The position numbers were made by a program, and so were the translations under genes. Below, one piece after another: positions 25,992 through 34,022 of a DNA stretch of 64,000 nt. The DNA comes from Arthrobacter koreensis (GTDB lineage: Bacteria; Actinomycetota; Actinomycetes; Actinomycetales; Micrococcaceae): positions 372,001 to 436,000 of the forward strand of contig NZ_WACG01000002.1 in the NCBI RefSeq assembly GCF_009193255.1, in the 5' to 3' direction. The notes below the pieces were generated by a model. The model did not search any database, was not told the origin of the DNA, and was given only the letters and a program-made list of their open reading frames with translations. Position 1 is the first letter of the stretch, and each line of letters opens with the position of its first letter.

Positions 25992-26720
25992 GTGCAGAAC
26001 GATTCCCAGTCCCAGGCCGGCCGCAGCGTCCTCGTCACCGGCGGAAACCGCGGCATTGGCCTGGCCATCGCCAAGGCGTTCCTCGAAGCGGGGGACAAGG
26101 TTGCCATCACCTACCGCAGCGGAGACGTTCCCGAAGGGATGCTCGGCGTCAAGGCCGACGTCACGGACATGGCCTCCGTCGATGCCGCGTTCACCGAGGT
26201 TGAAGCCGCGCACGGCCCCGTTGAGGTGCTGGTGGCCAATGCCGGAATCACCCGGGACACCCTCCTGCTGCGCATGAGCGAAGACGACTTCACGGACGTG
26301 GTGGACACCAACCTGACCGGAGCCTTCCGGGTGGTCAAGCGCGCTTCCAAGGGCATGCTGAAGCTCCGCCGCGGCCGGGTAGTGCTGATCTCCTCGGTTG
26401 TGGGCCTCTACGGTTCGCCGGGTCAGGTCAACTACGCCGCCTCGAAGGCAGGCCTGGTGGGCATTGCCCGCTCCCTGACCCGTGAGCTTGGCTCCCGGAA
26501 CATTACGGCCAACGTTGTTGCACCGGGGTTCATCGACACCGACATGACCCGGGCACTGCCGGAAGACACCCAGAAGAACTACCTGTCCTCGATTCCCGCC
26601 GGCCGTTTCGCGGAGCCGGAAGAAGTCGCGGCAGTGGTCCGCTGGATCGCCGGTCCGGAAGCCGGCTACATTTCCGGTGCCGTCATCCCCGTGGACGGCG
26701 GACTCGGAATGGGACACTAA
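25992..26720 (+). CDS. fabG: 3-oxoacyl-ACP reductase FabG
   Basis: NADPH-dependent reductase of the fatty acid elongation cycle. The 242-residue protein is a classical SDR: TGGNRGIGLAIA near residue 18, NAGITRD near residue 85, the catalytic Ser in ISSVVG and the catalytic YAASK motif near residues 147-151, then PGFIDTDMT. It starts at a GTG at 25992. A second SDR follows after 124 bp in place of the InhA-type enoyl reductase found in mycobacteria. Confidence 0.93.
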   Translation: MQNDSQSQAGRSVLVTGGNRGIGLAIAKAFLEAGDKVAITYRSGDVPEGMLGVKADVTDMASVDAAFTEVEAAHGPVEVLVANAGITRDTLLLRMSEDDFTDVVDTNLTGAFRVVKRASKGMLKLRRGRVVLISSVVGLYGSPGQVNYAASKAGLVGIARSLTRELGSRNITANVVAPGFIDTDMTRALPEDTQKNYLSSIPAGRFAEPEEVAAVVRWIAGPEAGYISGAVIPVDGGLGMGH

Positions 26721-26844
26721 CCCGCCCGCTAAAGGGTAATCCTTGGAGGTTTCCACCAAGGCTGCGGCCGATACCGGCTGGCAGGATGGGATGCAGAGAG
26801 CATTTCTTTAGCCATTTCGCACAAAGTTCCACAAAGGAGTTCTT

Positions 26845-27588
26845 ATGGGCCAGCTCGAGCACAAAGCGGCAATCGTCACCGGATCATCCCGGGGCATCGG
26901 CGCAGAAGTCGCAAAACTGCTCGCCGCCGAGGGGGCCGGCGTCGTCGTCAATTACCGCCAGAAGGCGCCCCGCGCCAACAAAGTGGTGTCCGGCATCGAG
27001 GCGGACGGGGGCCGGGCTGTTGCCGTAGGCGCAGACCTCACGTCCCCCGAAGGCCCCGCAGCACTCGTTGACGCTGCCCTGGAGTCCTTCGGCAGCCTGG
27101 ACGTGCTGGTCCTGAACGCATCCGGCGGAATGGAAACCGGTGTGGAGGAGGATTACGCGCTCAAGCTCAACCGGGATGCCCAGGTCAACATGCTCACCGC
27201 AGCAGCTGCCCGGATGAAGCCGGGCTCCCGGGTGGTCTTCGTGACCAGCCACCAGGCCCACTTCATCAATACGGTTCCCACCATGCCGGAGTACGAGCCC
27301 GTTGCCCGCAGCAAGCGCGCCGGCGAGGACGCCCTGCGTGCCCGCATCCCGGAGCTGGAGGAAAAGGGCATCACCCTCGTAGTGGTTTCCGGGGACATGA
27401 TTGAGGGGACCGTCACCGCCACCCTGCTGGACCGGGCCAACCCGGGCGCCATCGAGGCACGGCGCGAAGAAGCCGGCCGGCTCTACTCCGTGGAGGAGTT
27501 TGCCGCCGAGGTGGCCCGCATGGCCCTCGCAGACGTGCCCACCGGGCACACCGAGTACGTCGGGGGAGCAGACTACCTCAGCGCGTAA
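26845..27588 (+). CDS. SDR family protein lacking the catalytic Tyr
   Basis: A 247-residue Rossmann-fold protein with a normal NAD(P)-binding site (TGSSRGIG at 12-19) and the SDR Ser in VTSH (S135). Where the YxxxK motif should be it has V153-A-R-S-K157, so the catalytic Tyr is replaced by Val; Tyr150 is nearby but badly spaced. It could be an enoyl-type or non-catalytic SDR. It follows fabG on the same strand with a GGAG ribosome site. Confidence 0.85.
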   Translation: MGQLEHKAAIVTGSSRGIGAEVAKLLAAEGAGVVVNYRQKAPRANKVVSGIEADGGRAVAVGADLTSPEGPAALVDAALESFGSLDVLVLNASGGMETGVEEDYALKLNRDAQVNMLTAAAARMKPGSRVVFVTSHQAHFINTVPTMPEYEPVARSKRAGEDALRARIPELEEKGITLVVVSGDMIEGTVTATLLDRANPGAIEARREEAGRLYSVEEFAAEVARMALADVPTGHTEYVGGADYLSA

Positions 27589-27591
27589 TTC

Positions 27592-28506
27592 CTAAAGCTT
27601 CACGAAGTGCTGAACCACGTCCAGGCTGGGCAGGTTCAGCACTGCATCCGCGGCGGCCTGCACTGCCGGCTTGGCATTGAATGCCACGCCCAGTGCGGCC
27701 GCCGCCAGCATGTCCAGGTCATTCGCGCCGTCGCCCACCGCAATGGTCTGGTCCAGCCGGATATCCAGTTCGCCTGCCCATTCGCGCAGCGACCGTGCCT
27801 TGACCGCCCGGTCCACCACCTCGCCCGTCACCGTCCCGGTGAGCAGGCCATCCTCCACACCCAGCTCATTGGCGCGGGCAAACGTCAGTTCCAGCGCTGA
27901 TGCCAGGGGAGCCAGAACCTGGTTGAACCCGCCGGACACCACCGCCACTGCGTGCCCTGCCGAGAGGAACGCCTTCACCAGTTCCTCCGCACCGTCGGAA
28001 AGTTCGATCCGGGTTCCAACCTCCGCGATGACGGACTCGGGGAGTCCTGCCAGCGTTTTCACCCGGGCGTGGAGGCTCTGCGCAAAATCAAGTTCGCCGC
28101 GCATGGCCGCTTCCGTCACGGCAGCTACCTCTGCCTCACGGCCGGCGTGCGCCGCGAGAAGTTCAATGACTTCCTGCTTGATCAGCGTCGAATCCACGTC
28201 CATGACGAGCAGCTTGCGCCCCGGCTCCACCAGGGACGCGGGCACGACGGCGCTCTGGGCCGGTGCCGCACCGCCGTCCAGCGCCGCCCTGGCAGCTGCC
28301 GCGACGGCAGAGCGCAGGGAGTCAAGGCCGCCGTCGTAGGTTACGAACAGTTTCGAGACCACATAGCCGTTCCCGCGGGCGTTCTCCAGCTCGACGATGT
28401 GCGCACCGGTCCCGGCAACGGCCTGCTGGACCTTCCCGAGGTACGCGTCAGCGAGTTCGCGTCCGTAGCTGACAACGCTGTATTCCGGGAAGGATTCAGG
28501 GGACAT
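27592..28506 (-). CDS. serB: phosphoserine phosphatase SerB
   Basis: Last step of serine synthesis, dephosphorylating O-phosphoserine in the cytosol. The 304-residue protein has an N-terminal region of about 90 residues followed by a HAD phosphatase domain: nucleophile motif MDVDSTLIKQE near residues 100-110, the VVSGGF motif near residue 190, and GDGANDLDMLAAA near residue 257. It is convergent with the SDR gene (3-bp gap) and divergent from the ABC ATPase gene. Confidence 0.94.
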   Translation of the reverse strand: MSPESFPEYSVVSYGRELADAYLGKVQQAVAGTGAHIVELENARGNGYVVSKLFVTYDGGLDSLRSAVAAAARAALDGGAAPAQSAVVPASLVEPGRKLLVMDVDSTLIKQEVIELLAAHAGREAEVAAVTEAAMRGELDFAQSLHARVKTLAGLPESVIAEVGTRIELSDGAEELVKAFLSAGHAVAVVSGGFNQVLAPLASALELTFARANELGVEDGLLTGTVTGEVVDRAVKARSLREWAGELDIRLDQTIAVGDGANDLDMLAAAALGVAFNAKPAVQAAADAVLNLPSLDVVQHFVKL

Positions 28507-28619
28507 GCGTGGATTCCGATCTTCGTGCGGTGTGGGCGGCCGGTCTGGACACAGCCTGCGGATATGCGGCGGCGTCGCGTTTCGCCAACGCGCCTTTCTT
28601 TAGCCTAGTGTCTACTGCT

Positions 28620-29408
28620 ATGAGTGATGTTCTTGAATTTGCCGGGGTAAGCGTCGTCCGGGGCGGAAAAACCCTCTTGGACGGCGTGAACTGGCAGGTG
28701 AGGGAAGGTGAACGCTGGGTCATCATGGGACCCAACGGTGCCGGAAAGACCACACTGCTGCAGATTGCCGGGGGCAGGATGCACCCGACCCGCGGTATGG
28801 CGGGAATCCTGGAAGAGATCCTCGGCGCCGTTGACGTCTTTGAGCTGCGTCCGCGCATCGGGCTGGCCTCGGCCGCCCTCGCCAACCAGATTCCGGAACA
28901 TGAGACTGTCCTCAATGTCGTCCTGACTGCCGCGTACGGCATGACCGGCCGCTGGCGCGAGAAGTACGACAAGCTCGATGAGCGCCGTGCCTTCAGGCTC
29001 CTGCACGACTGGGGCATGTCCACGTACATCAACCGCAAGTTCGCCTCGCTGAGCGAGGGTGAACGCAAGCGCGTCCAGATTGCCCGCGCCCTGATGACTG
29101 ACCCCGAGCTGCTGCTCCTGGACGAGCCGGCAGCAGGTCTTGACCTGGCCGGCCGTGAGGACCTGGTCCAGCGCCTGGCCAACCTGGCTGCAGACGAAGA
29201 CGCCCCCGCGATCGTGCTGGTGACCCATCACCTGGAGGAAGTGCCTCCGGGCTTTACCCACGCCCTGCTGATGCGTGACGGAACCGTTGTTGCTTCCGGG
29301 CCGGTCGACACGGTGTTCACCGAGGAGCACCTGAGCACTGCCTTCGACCTGCCGCTGGCCGTCCAGCGTGACGACGCAGGCCGCTACACCGCCACCGCGC
29401 GCCGCTAG
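28620..29408 (+). CDS. ABC transporter ATP-binding protein (YlmA/ModF-like)
   Basis: A 262-residue ABC ATPase from the ATG at 28620; the 37 codons upstream lie in the divergent promoter region and I do not use them. Walker A is MGPNGAGKTTLLQIAGG near residue 37, the signature is the less common LSEGERKRVQIARAL, and Walker B is LLLLDEPAAGLDLAG. No permease gene is adjacent, so it may act alone or with a distant partner. The TauE-type gene follows on the same strand after 16 bp. Confidence 0.85.
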   Translation: MSDVLEFAGVSVVRGGKTLLDGVNWQVREGERWVIMGPNGAGKTTLLQIAGGRMHPTRGMAGILEEILGAVDVFELRPRIGLASAALANQIPEHETVLNVVLTAAYGMTGRWREKYDKLDERRAFRLLHDWGMSTYINRKFASLSEGERKRVQIARALMTDPELLLLDEPAAGLDLAGREDLVQRLANLAADEDAPAIVLVTHHLEEVPPGFTHALLMRDGTVVASGPVDTVFTEEHLSTAFDLPLAVQRDDAGRYTATARR

Positions 29409-29424
29409 CAGAGCGTCCGCCTGC

Positions 29425-30225
29425 ATGTTCCTGTCTTCGGCGGGGTGGCTCCATGACGCCCTGATTCTCTTTGCCGGCCTCTGGGCCGGAACAATCAACG
29501 CAGTTGTTGGTTCAGGCACCCTGGTGACCTTTCCGGTGCTCGTGGCCCTGGGGTATGCCCCGGTTGCGGCCACCATCAGCAATGCCATGGGACTGATTGC
29601 CGGCAACGTGGCCGGTTCATGGGGTTACCGGCGCGAGCTTGCCGGTCTCGGCGGAACGCTGCTGAGGCTGCTGCCTGCGTCGATCCTCGGCGGCATCACC
29701 GGGGCGTGGCTGCTGCTGCACCTGCCAGAGGAAGTCTTTGGTACGATTGCGCCCTTCCTCATTGTGGTGGCGCTCCTGTTCGTCATATTCCAGCCGAGGC
29801 TCCAGTCCTGGGCCCGGGAACGGGCGGCACGCAGGGTGCAGCCCGGCGACGTCGCAGAGGGACCCGGCCGCCCCTCCTGGCAGCTGACAGTGCTCGTTTT
29901 CCTGGCCGGCATCTACGGCGGATACTTTGTTGCCGCGCAGGGCATCCTCCTCGTGGGCATCCTGGGAATCTTCCTCCACGGGACACTGCAGAACGCGAAC
30001 GCGGTCAAGAACGTCCTGGTGCTGGGGGTCAACGTGGTGGCTGCCTCGTCCTACCTGCTTTTCGCCTTCGACCGCATTATCTGGCCTGTGGTCGCGTTGA
30101 TTGCGGTCGGTTCGCTGATCGGCGGCTTTGTGGGTGCGGCGGTGGGCCGGCGGCTGCCTCCGGTGGCCCTGCGCGCCGTGATCGTGCTCCTCGGCCTGAC
30201 AGCCCTCTGGTTTATGGTTTTCTAA
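29425..30225 (+). CDS. sulfite exporter TauE/SafE family membrane protein
   Basis: Integral membrane protein of the TauE/SafE family, which exports sulfite or organosulfonates in characterised members; the substrate here is unknown. The ATG at 29425 gives 266 residues with about eight membrane segments and two similar halves (GTINAVVGSGTLVTFPVLVA near residues 20-39, and YGGYFVAAQGILLVGILG later). Its TAA stop is immediately followed by the GTG of the methyltransferase gene. Confidence 0.85.
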   Translation: MFLSSAGWLHDALILFAGLWAGTINAVVGSGTLVTFPVLVALGYAPVAATISNAMGLIAGNVAGSWGYRRELAGLGGTLLRLLPASILGGITGAWLLLHLPEEVFGTIAPFLIVVALLFVIFQPRLQSWARERAARRVQPGDVAEGPGRPSWQLTVLVFLAGIYGGYFVAAQGILLVGILGIFLHGTLQNANAVKNVLVLGVNVVAASSYLLFAFDRIIWPVVALIAVGSLIGGFVGAAVGRRLPPVALRAVIVLLGLTALWFMVF

Positions 30226-31032
30226 GTGAGCCTCATCCATCTTGAATCCGCCGAGGACCCCCGCGTCTCGGACTACACCCGGCTGACGGACACGTCCCTG
30301 CGCCGCCTGCGCGAGCCGGCCGAGGGTATGTACATTGCCGAATCGTCAAAAGTCCTGCGCCGGGCGGTCGAGGCCGGGCACATACCCAGGTCCTTCTTCC
30401 TGGCCGAAAAATGGCTGCCGGACCTGCAGGACATCCTGGAACGGTTCCCGGAGGTGCCCGCCTACGTAGGCACTCCGGACATCCTTGAGGCCATCACCGG
30501 GTTCCACCTGCACCGCGGGGCACTGGCAGCCATGCAGCGCCCGGCGCCCCTGGAACTCGCCGGCATACTGGCGAACGCCCAGCGGATCGCCATCCTTGAA
30601 GACATCGTGGACCACACCAACATCGGGGCGATCTTCCGGTCGGCAGCCGCGCTCGGCGTCGACGCCGTCCTGGTAAGCCCGCAGTGCGCCGACCCGCTGT
30701 ACCGTCGGGCAATCCGGGTCAGCATGGGAACCGTGTTCCAGGTGCCGTGGCTAAGGCTCGGGTCCTGGCCCGGTGCCCTTGCAGACCTCCGGACGGCGGG
30801 ATTCACCACGGCAGCGCTTGCCCTGGAAGAGGATTCGCTGACCCTGGAGGAACTCGGTGCCCGCAGGTACGAGAAGCTGGCGTTGATCCTCGGCACCGAG
30901 GGCGATGGCCTGTCCCGCAGCACCCTGGCTGAAGTCGATCTGACGGTCCGGATTCCCATGCAGCGCGGAGTCGACTCGCTCAACGTTGCCGCAGCGTCCG
31001 CAGTGGCTTTTTGGGAGTGCCGCATTTCCTAG
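30226..31032 (+). CDS. SpoU/TrmH family 2'-O-ribose RNA methyltransferase
   Basis: Methylates the ribose 2'-OH of tRNA or rRNA using S-adenosylmethionine; the exact target is not clear. The 268-residue protein has an N-terminal substrate-binding region and the SPOUT domain with DHTNIGAIFRSAAALG near residue 126, LILGTEGDGLS near residue 220, and IPMQRGVDSLNVAAA near 243. The start is a GTG directly after the TauE stop with no gap, so the two are translationally linked. Confidence 0.9.
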   Translation: MSLIHLESAEDPRVSDYTRLTDTSLRRLREPAEGMYIAESSKVLRRAVEAGHIPRSFFLAEKWLPDLQDILERFPEVPAYVGTPDILEAITGFHLHRGALAAMQRPAPLELAGILANAQRIAILEDIVDHTNIGAIFRSAAALGVDAVLVSPQCADPLYRRAIRVSMGTVFQVPWLRLGSWPGALADLRTAGFTTAALALEEDSLTLEELGARRYEKLALILGTEGDGLSRSTLAEVDLTVRIPMQRGVDSLNVAAASAVAFWECRIS

Positions 31033-31119
31033 CCGTCCCACGCTTATATCCGGAGCTTGTTGGTGTCACACTTGCCGTGCACGAGGCGCTTTTGACACTT
31101 TCGAGCACAGGGACAGTCC

Positions 31120-31962
31120 ATGCCAGCACACAAGCCCGGCTACCGGCGCATCGCTGCGCTGTGCCTGGTCTCAGCACTGCTGCCCGCCTTGGCAGCCTGC
31201 GGCCCAACCGCGGAACAGATGACAGCGCGGACACAGGACGCGGTTTCGAAGCCGCCGTCCCCCGATCCGGTACCGCAGCCGGCGAAGGCGCGCACTGCGG
31301 AACCCGAGCCCACGGTCACCCCTGAGCCCCTGGACGTGACGGTGAGCGGCGCCCAGGCCGGCATGGCGGAAAGTGTCCAGGACGCGTGCCAGTTCCTGCT
31401 TCGCGAAAACTCCGGCGAATTCAACGGGGCCGCGGACTGCGTCGCCGCAGCCATGGAAGCCGGAATCGGCGCTGAACAGCAGGTCAGCACCACGGCGAGT
31501 TGGCTTCCGCCGGGAACATACACCATGCAGTTCCGCACTGCGCCGGAGTTCGCCATGGAACTTCGAAGAACTGACGGTGACCTTAGCATCTCCGTATCCG
31601 AAGCCGGCCGGACGCTGCGTACCGGAGAGGCCGTAGCCAACGCAGATCCGTCCGGCGGCGCTGAGGAAGCCTATGCCGCAGTGCTGGCCGACGCCGCAGA
31701 GTTGACCGCCAACCCGGACCGGCTCCGGTCCCTGATGCAGACTGCCGCAACAGTGCGCGCCGAGTACGGAGTCGAATACCTCGGCACTGCTGCGACCCGT
31801 CTCACCGCCGTCATTGAACCCGAGAATCCCGGCGACTTTGCCGGTTCGGTCGTCCTGACCCTCGATGAGCTGTACCGGCCGCTGCTCATCGACTACTCCG
31901 GGACCACACGAGGGATCAGCACGTCGATCAGGGCTGACATCACGGGCTGGGGAAGCGGGTGA
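31120..31962 (+). CDS. putative lipoprotein of unknown function
   Basis: A 280-residue protein with a lipoprotein signal: basic start, hydrophobic stretch, lipobox LPALAAC with the acylated Cys at 27. A Pro/Glu-rich linker runs to about residue 72. The rest is a soluble domain with one Cys pair (about residues 90 and 107). I recognise no family. It would be anchored to the outer face of the cytoplasmic membrane. Confidence 0.75.
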   Translation: MPAHKPGYRRIAALCLVSALLPALAACGPTAEQMTARTQDAVSKPPSPDPVPQPAKARTAEPEPTVTPEPLDVTVSGAQAGMAESVQDACQFLLRENSGEFNGAADCVAAAMEAGIGAEQQVSTTASWLPPGTYTMQFRTAPEFAMELRRTDGDLSISVSEAGRTLRTGEAVANADPSGGAEEAYAAVLADAAELTANPDRLRSLMQTAATVRAEYGVEYLGTAATRLTAVIEPENPGDFAGSVVLTLDELYRPLLIDYSGTTRGISTSIRADITGWGSG

Positions 31963-32052
31963 GACCTGGGCTAGGCTGGCAGTGCAGGTGGTCCCATGAG
32001 TCCTGCACGGCGGTTCGTGCGCCCCTTTTGCGCATCAGTGCCGTCCTTGCGC

Positions 32053-32079
32053 TAAGATTGATTGTTGGCCAATTGGCCA
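32053..32079 (+). promoter_or_regulatory. palindrome and possible -10 element upstream of rpmE2
   Basis: TGGCCAATTGGCCA at 32066-32079 is a perfect 14-base palindrome 60 bp before the rpmE2 start. TAAGAT at 32053-32058 could be a -10 element, which would put the palindrome near the transcription start. It does not resemble the actinobacterial Zur consensus. Confidence 0.45.
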
Positions 32080-32138
32080 GAAGAGCTTTGAACCCCATTG
32101 TGCCTGGCAAAATCCAGTCACCTAGAGAAGGTATTACT

Positions 32139-32396
32139 GTGAAGTCTGACATCCACCCCTCGTACGCGCCGGTTGTCTTCCGTGACCTTGCGTCCGACAC
32201 CGCGTTCCTGACCAACTCCACGGCGACGTCCTCCAAGACGATCGAGTGGGAAGACGGCAACACCTACCCGCTGATCGAGGTGGAAATCTCCTCCGCATCG
32301 CACCCGTTCTACACGGGCAAGCAGCGCATCATGGACTCCGCCGGCCGTGTGGAGCGCTTCAACGCCCGCTTCAAGGGCTTTGGCGGCAAGAAGTAG
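32139..32396 (+). CDS. rpmE2: 50S ribosomal protein L31 type B
   Basis: Large-subunit ribosomal protein. The 85-residue product from the GTG at 32139 follows the type B pattern ([37 protein letters not shown]) and contains no Cys, so it is the zinc-free paralogue that usually replaces the zinc-binding L31 under zinc limitation. The open frame reaching back to 31959 is not coding. A strong terminator follows. Confidence 0.95.
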   Translation: MKSDIHPSYAPVVFRDLASDTAFLTNSTATSSKTIEWEDGNTYPLIEVEISSASHPFYTGKQRIMDSAGRVERFNARFKGFGGKK

Positions 32397-32420
32397 CCTT
32401 AGCTTTACAGCCTTAGAATT

Positions 32421-32460
32421 GAAAGGTCCGTTCGGAATGTTCCGGACGGACCTTTCGTTT
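32421..32460 (+). terminator. intrinsic terminator after rpmE2
   Basis: GAAAGGTCCGTTCGGAA (32421-32437) pairs, with one mismatch, with the arm at 32440-32456, followed by GTTT. Confidence 0.8.
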
Positions 32461-32515
32461 ACGTCCACACCCGGCGCGATGGGCCGAGGGTAAGAGTTCT
32501 TCCAGGAGGATCAGC

Positions 32516-33589
32516 ATGAGTGAAGCACACGACGGCAGCCGGCACGGGGAATACAAGGTTCCCGGCGGCAAACTGGTCGTGGTGGACCTCGACGTGAAAA
32601 ACGGTGTCCTGGACACCGTCTCCCTCAGCGGAGACTTCTTCCTCGAACCCGATGATGCACTGGATGAAATCAATGCAGCCCTGACCGGCCTTTCCGCAGA
32701 GAGCAGCGCAGAGCAGATCGCCGACGCCGTCCGGTCCCGGCTGCGCCCCGATGCGGTACTTTTCGGTTTTTCCCCGGAAGCGGTCGCCATCACTGTCCGG
32801 CGTGCGCTGGCCAAGGCCACCAGCTGGGGCGACCACGAATGGGAGATCATCCCGCCCACTGCGCTCTCTACGCACATGCATGTGGCCATGGATGAAGTCC
32901 TGGCGGAGGAAGTCGCGGCCGGACGACGCAACCCGACCCTTCGCTTCTGGGAATGGGAATCTCCCTCCGTGGTGATCGGCAGTTTCCAGTCCCTGCGCAA
33001 CGAGGTGGATCCGGAAGGCGCCGAACGGCACGGCGTGACGGTTGTCCGCCGGATCAGCGGCGGCGGTGCGATGTTCATGGAGCACGGCAACGCCATTACG
33101 TATTCGCTTTACGTCCCGCAGTCCCTCGTCGACGGATTGAGCTTCGCCGATTCGTATCCGTTCCTTGACGCCTGGGTCATGGAATCCCTGGAACGCCTGG
33201 GCATCAAAGCCTGGTACCAGCCGCTCAATGACATCGCGACGGACCAGGGCAAGATCGGCGGCGCAGCGCAGAAGCGCCTCAGTTCCGGTGCCATGCTGCA
33301 CCACGTCACCATGTCCTATGACATCGACGCGGACAAGATGGTTCAGGTGCTGCGCATCGGCAAGGAGAAGCTCTCCGACAAGGGGACCCGCAGCGCCAAG
33401 AAGCGAGTGGATCCGCTGCGCCGGCAGACCGGGCTGAGCCGGGAGGAGATCCTGGACACCATGATGCAGACCTTCGCCGCACGCTACGGCGCCCGGACCA
33501 CGGGCATTTCCGACGCCGAGATGGAGCGTGCCGCGGAAAAGGTTGCCGCCAAGTTCGATACTCCGGAGTGGATCAACCGGGTCCCGTAG
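32516..33589 (+). CDS. lplA: lipoate-protein ligase A family protein with N-terminal accessory domain
   Basis: Attaches lipoate to the E2 subunits of 2-oxoacid dehydrogenases and to the glycine cleavage H protein. The 357-residue protein holds the BPL/LplA catalytic domain with RRISGGGA at 178-185 and the GKIGGAAQKR Lys motif at 245-254. Residues about 11-75 (KVPGGKL, then LSGDFFLEP) resemble the accessory domain that E. coli LplA carries at its C-terminus, here placed first. It starts at the ATG at 32516 after an AGGAGGATC ribosome site. Confidence 0.9.
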   Translation: MSEAHDGSRHGEYKVPGGKLVVVDLDVKNGVLDTVSLSGDFFLEPDDALDEINAALTGLSAESSAEQIADAVRSRLRPDAVLFGFSPEAVAITVRRALAKATSWGDHEWEIIPPTALSTHMHVAMDEVLAEEVAAGRRNPTLRFWEWESPSVVIGSFQSLRNEVDPEGAERHGVTVVRRISGGGAMFMEHGNAITYSLYVPQSLVDGLSFADSYPFLDAWVMESLERLGIKAWYQPLNDIATDQGKIGGAAQKRLSSGAMLHHVTMSYDIDADKMVQVLRIGKEKLSDKGTRSAKKRVDPLRRQTGLSREEILDTMMQTFAARYGARTTGISDAEMERAAEKVAAKFDTPEWINRVP

Positions 33590-33632
33590 TTCGCGCTACC
33601 TATCGGCCCTGCCGGCATCTAGACTTCCCGGC

Positions 33633-33965
33633 ATGGAGAAGAAGTCGCTGACGGCACTGGTGCGCAACCATTTGGAGACAGCCAGGGAGGCGTCCTCCGG
33701 CAGGAGTGCGGCGACGGTCTACGGCGGTCACGAGCACGTGATGCGCCAGACCGTTATCGCCCTTGCCGCCGGGTTCAGCCTGGATGAACATGACAACCCC
33801 GGCGAAGCTACCATCACTGTGCTCAAGGGGCGCATTACCCTGTTTTCCGAAGGCGAAAGCTGGGAAGGCTCCGCCGGCGACCACCTGATCGTGCCGCAGG
33901 CCCGGCATGCCGTCAACGCCGTCGAGGACTCGGCCTTCCTGCTCAGCGTGGCCAAACGGCGTTAG
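33633..33965 (+). CDS. cupin domain protein
   Basis: A 110-residue single-domain cupin from the ATG at 33633. The beta-barrel motifs are present (DEHDNPGEATITVLKGRITL near residues 51-70 and GDHLIVPQARHAVNAVEDSA near 82), but the canonical HxH of metal-binding cupins is partly lost: only single His residues remain at the expected places. Role unknown. It sits 43 bp after lplA, but no functional link is evident. Confidence 0.8.
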   Translation: MEKKSLTALVRNHLETAREASSGRSAATVYGGHEHVMRQTVIALAAGFSLDEHDNPGEATITVLKGRITLFSEGESWEGSAGDHLIVPQARHAVNAVEDSAFLLSVAKRR

Positions 33966-34022
33966 CCCGCCGCTTGCTGTCCCGGCCGGTGCACTAACCG
34001 GAGCGCTGACGCCGCGAGCTGC

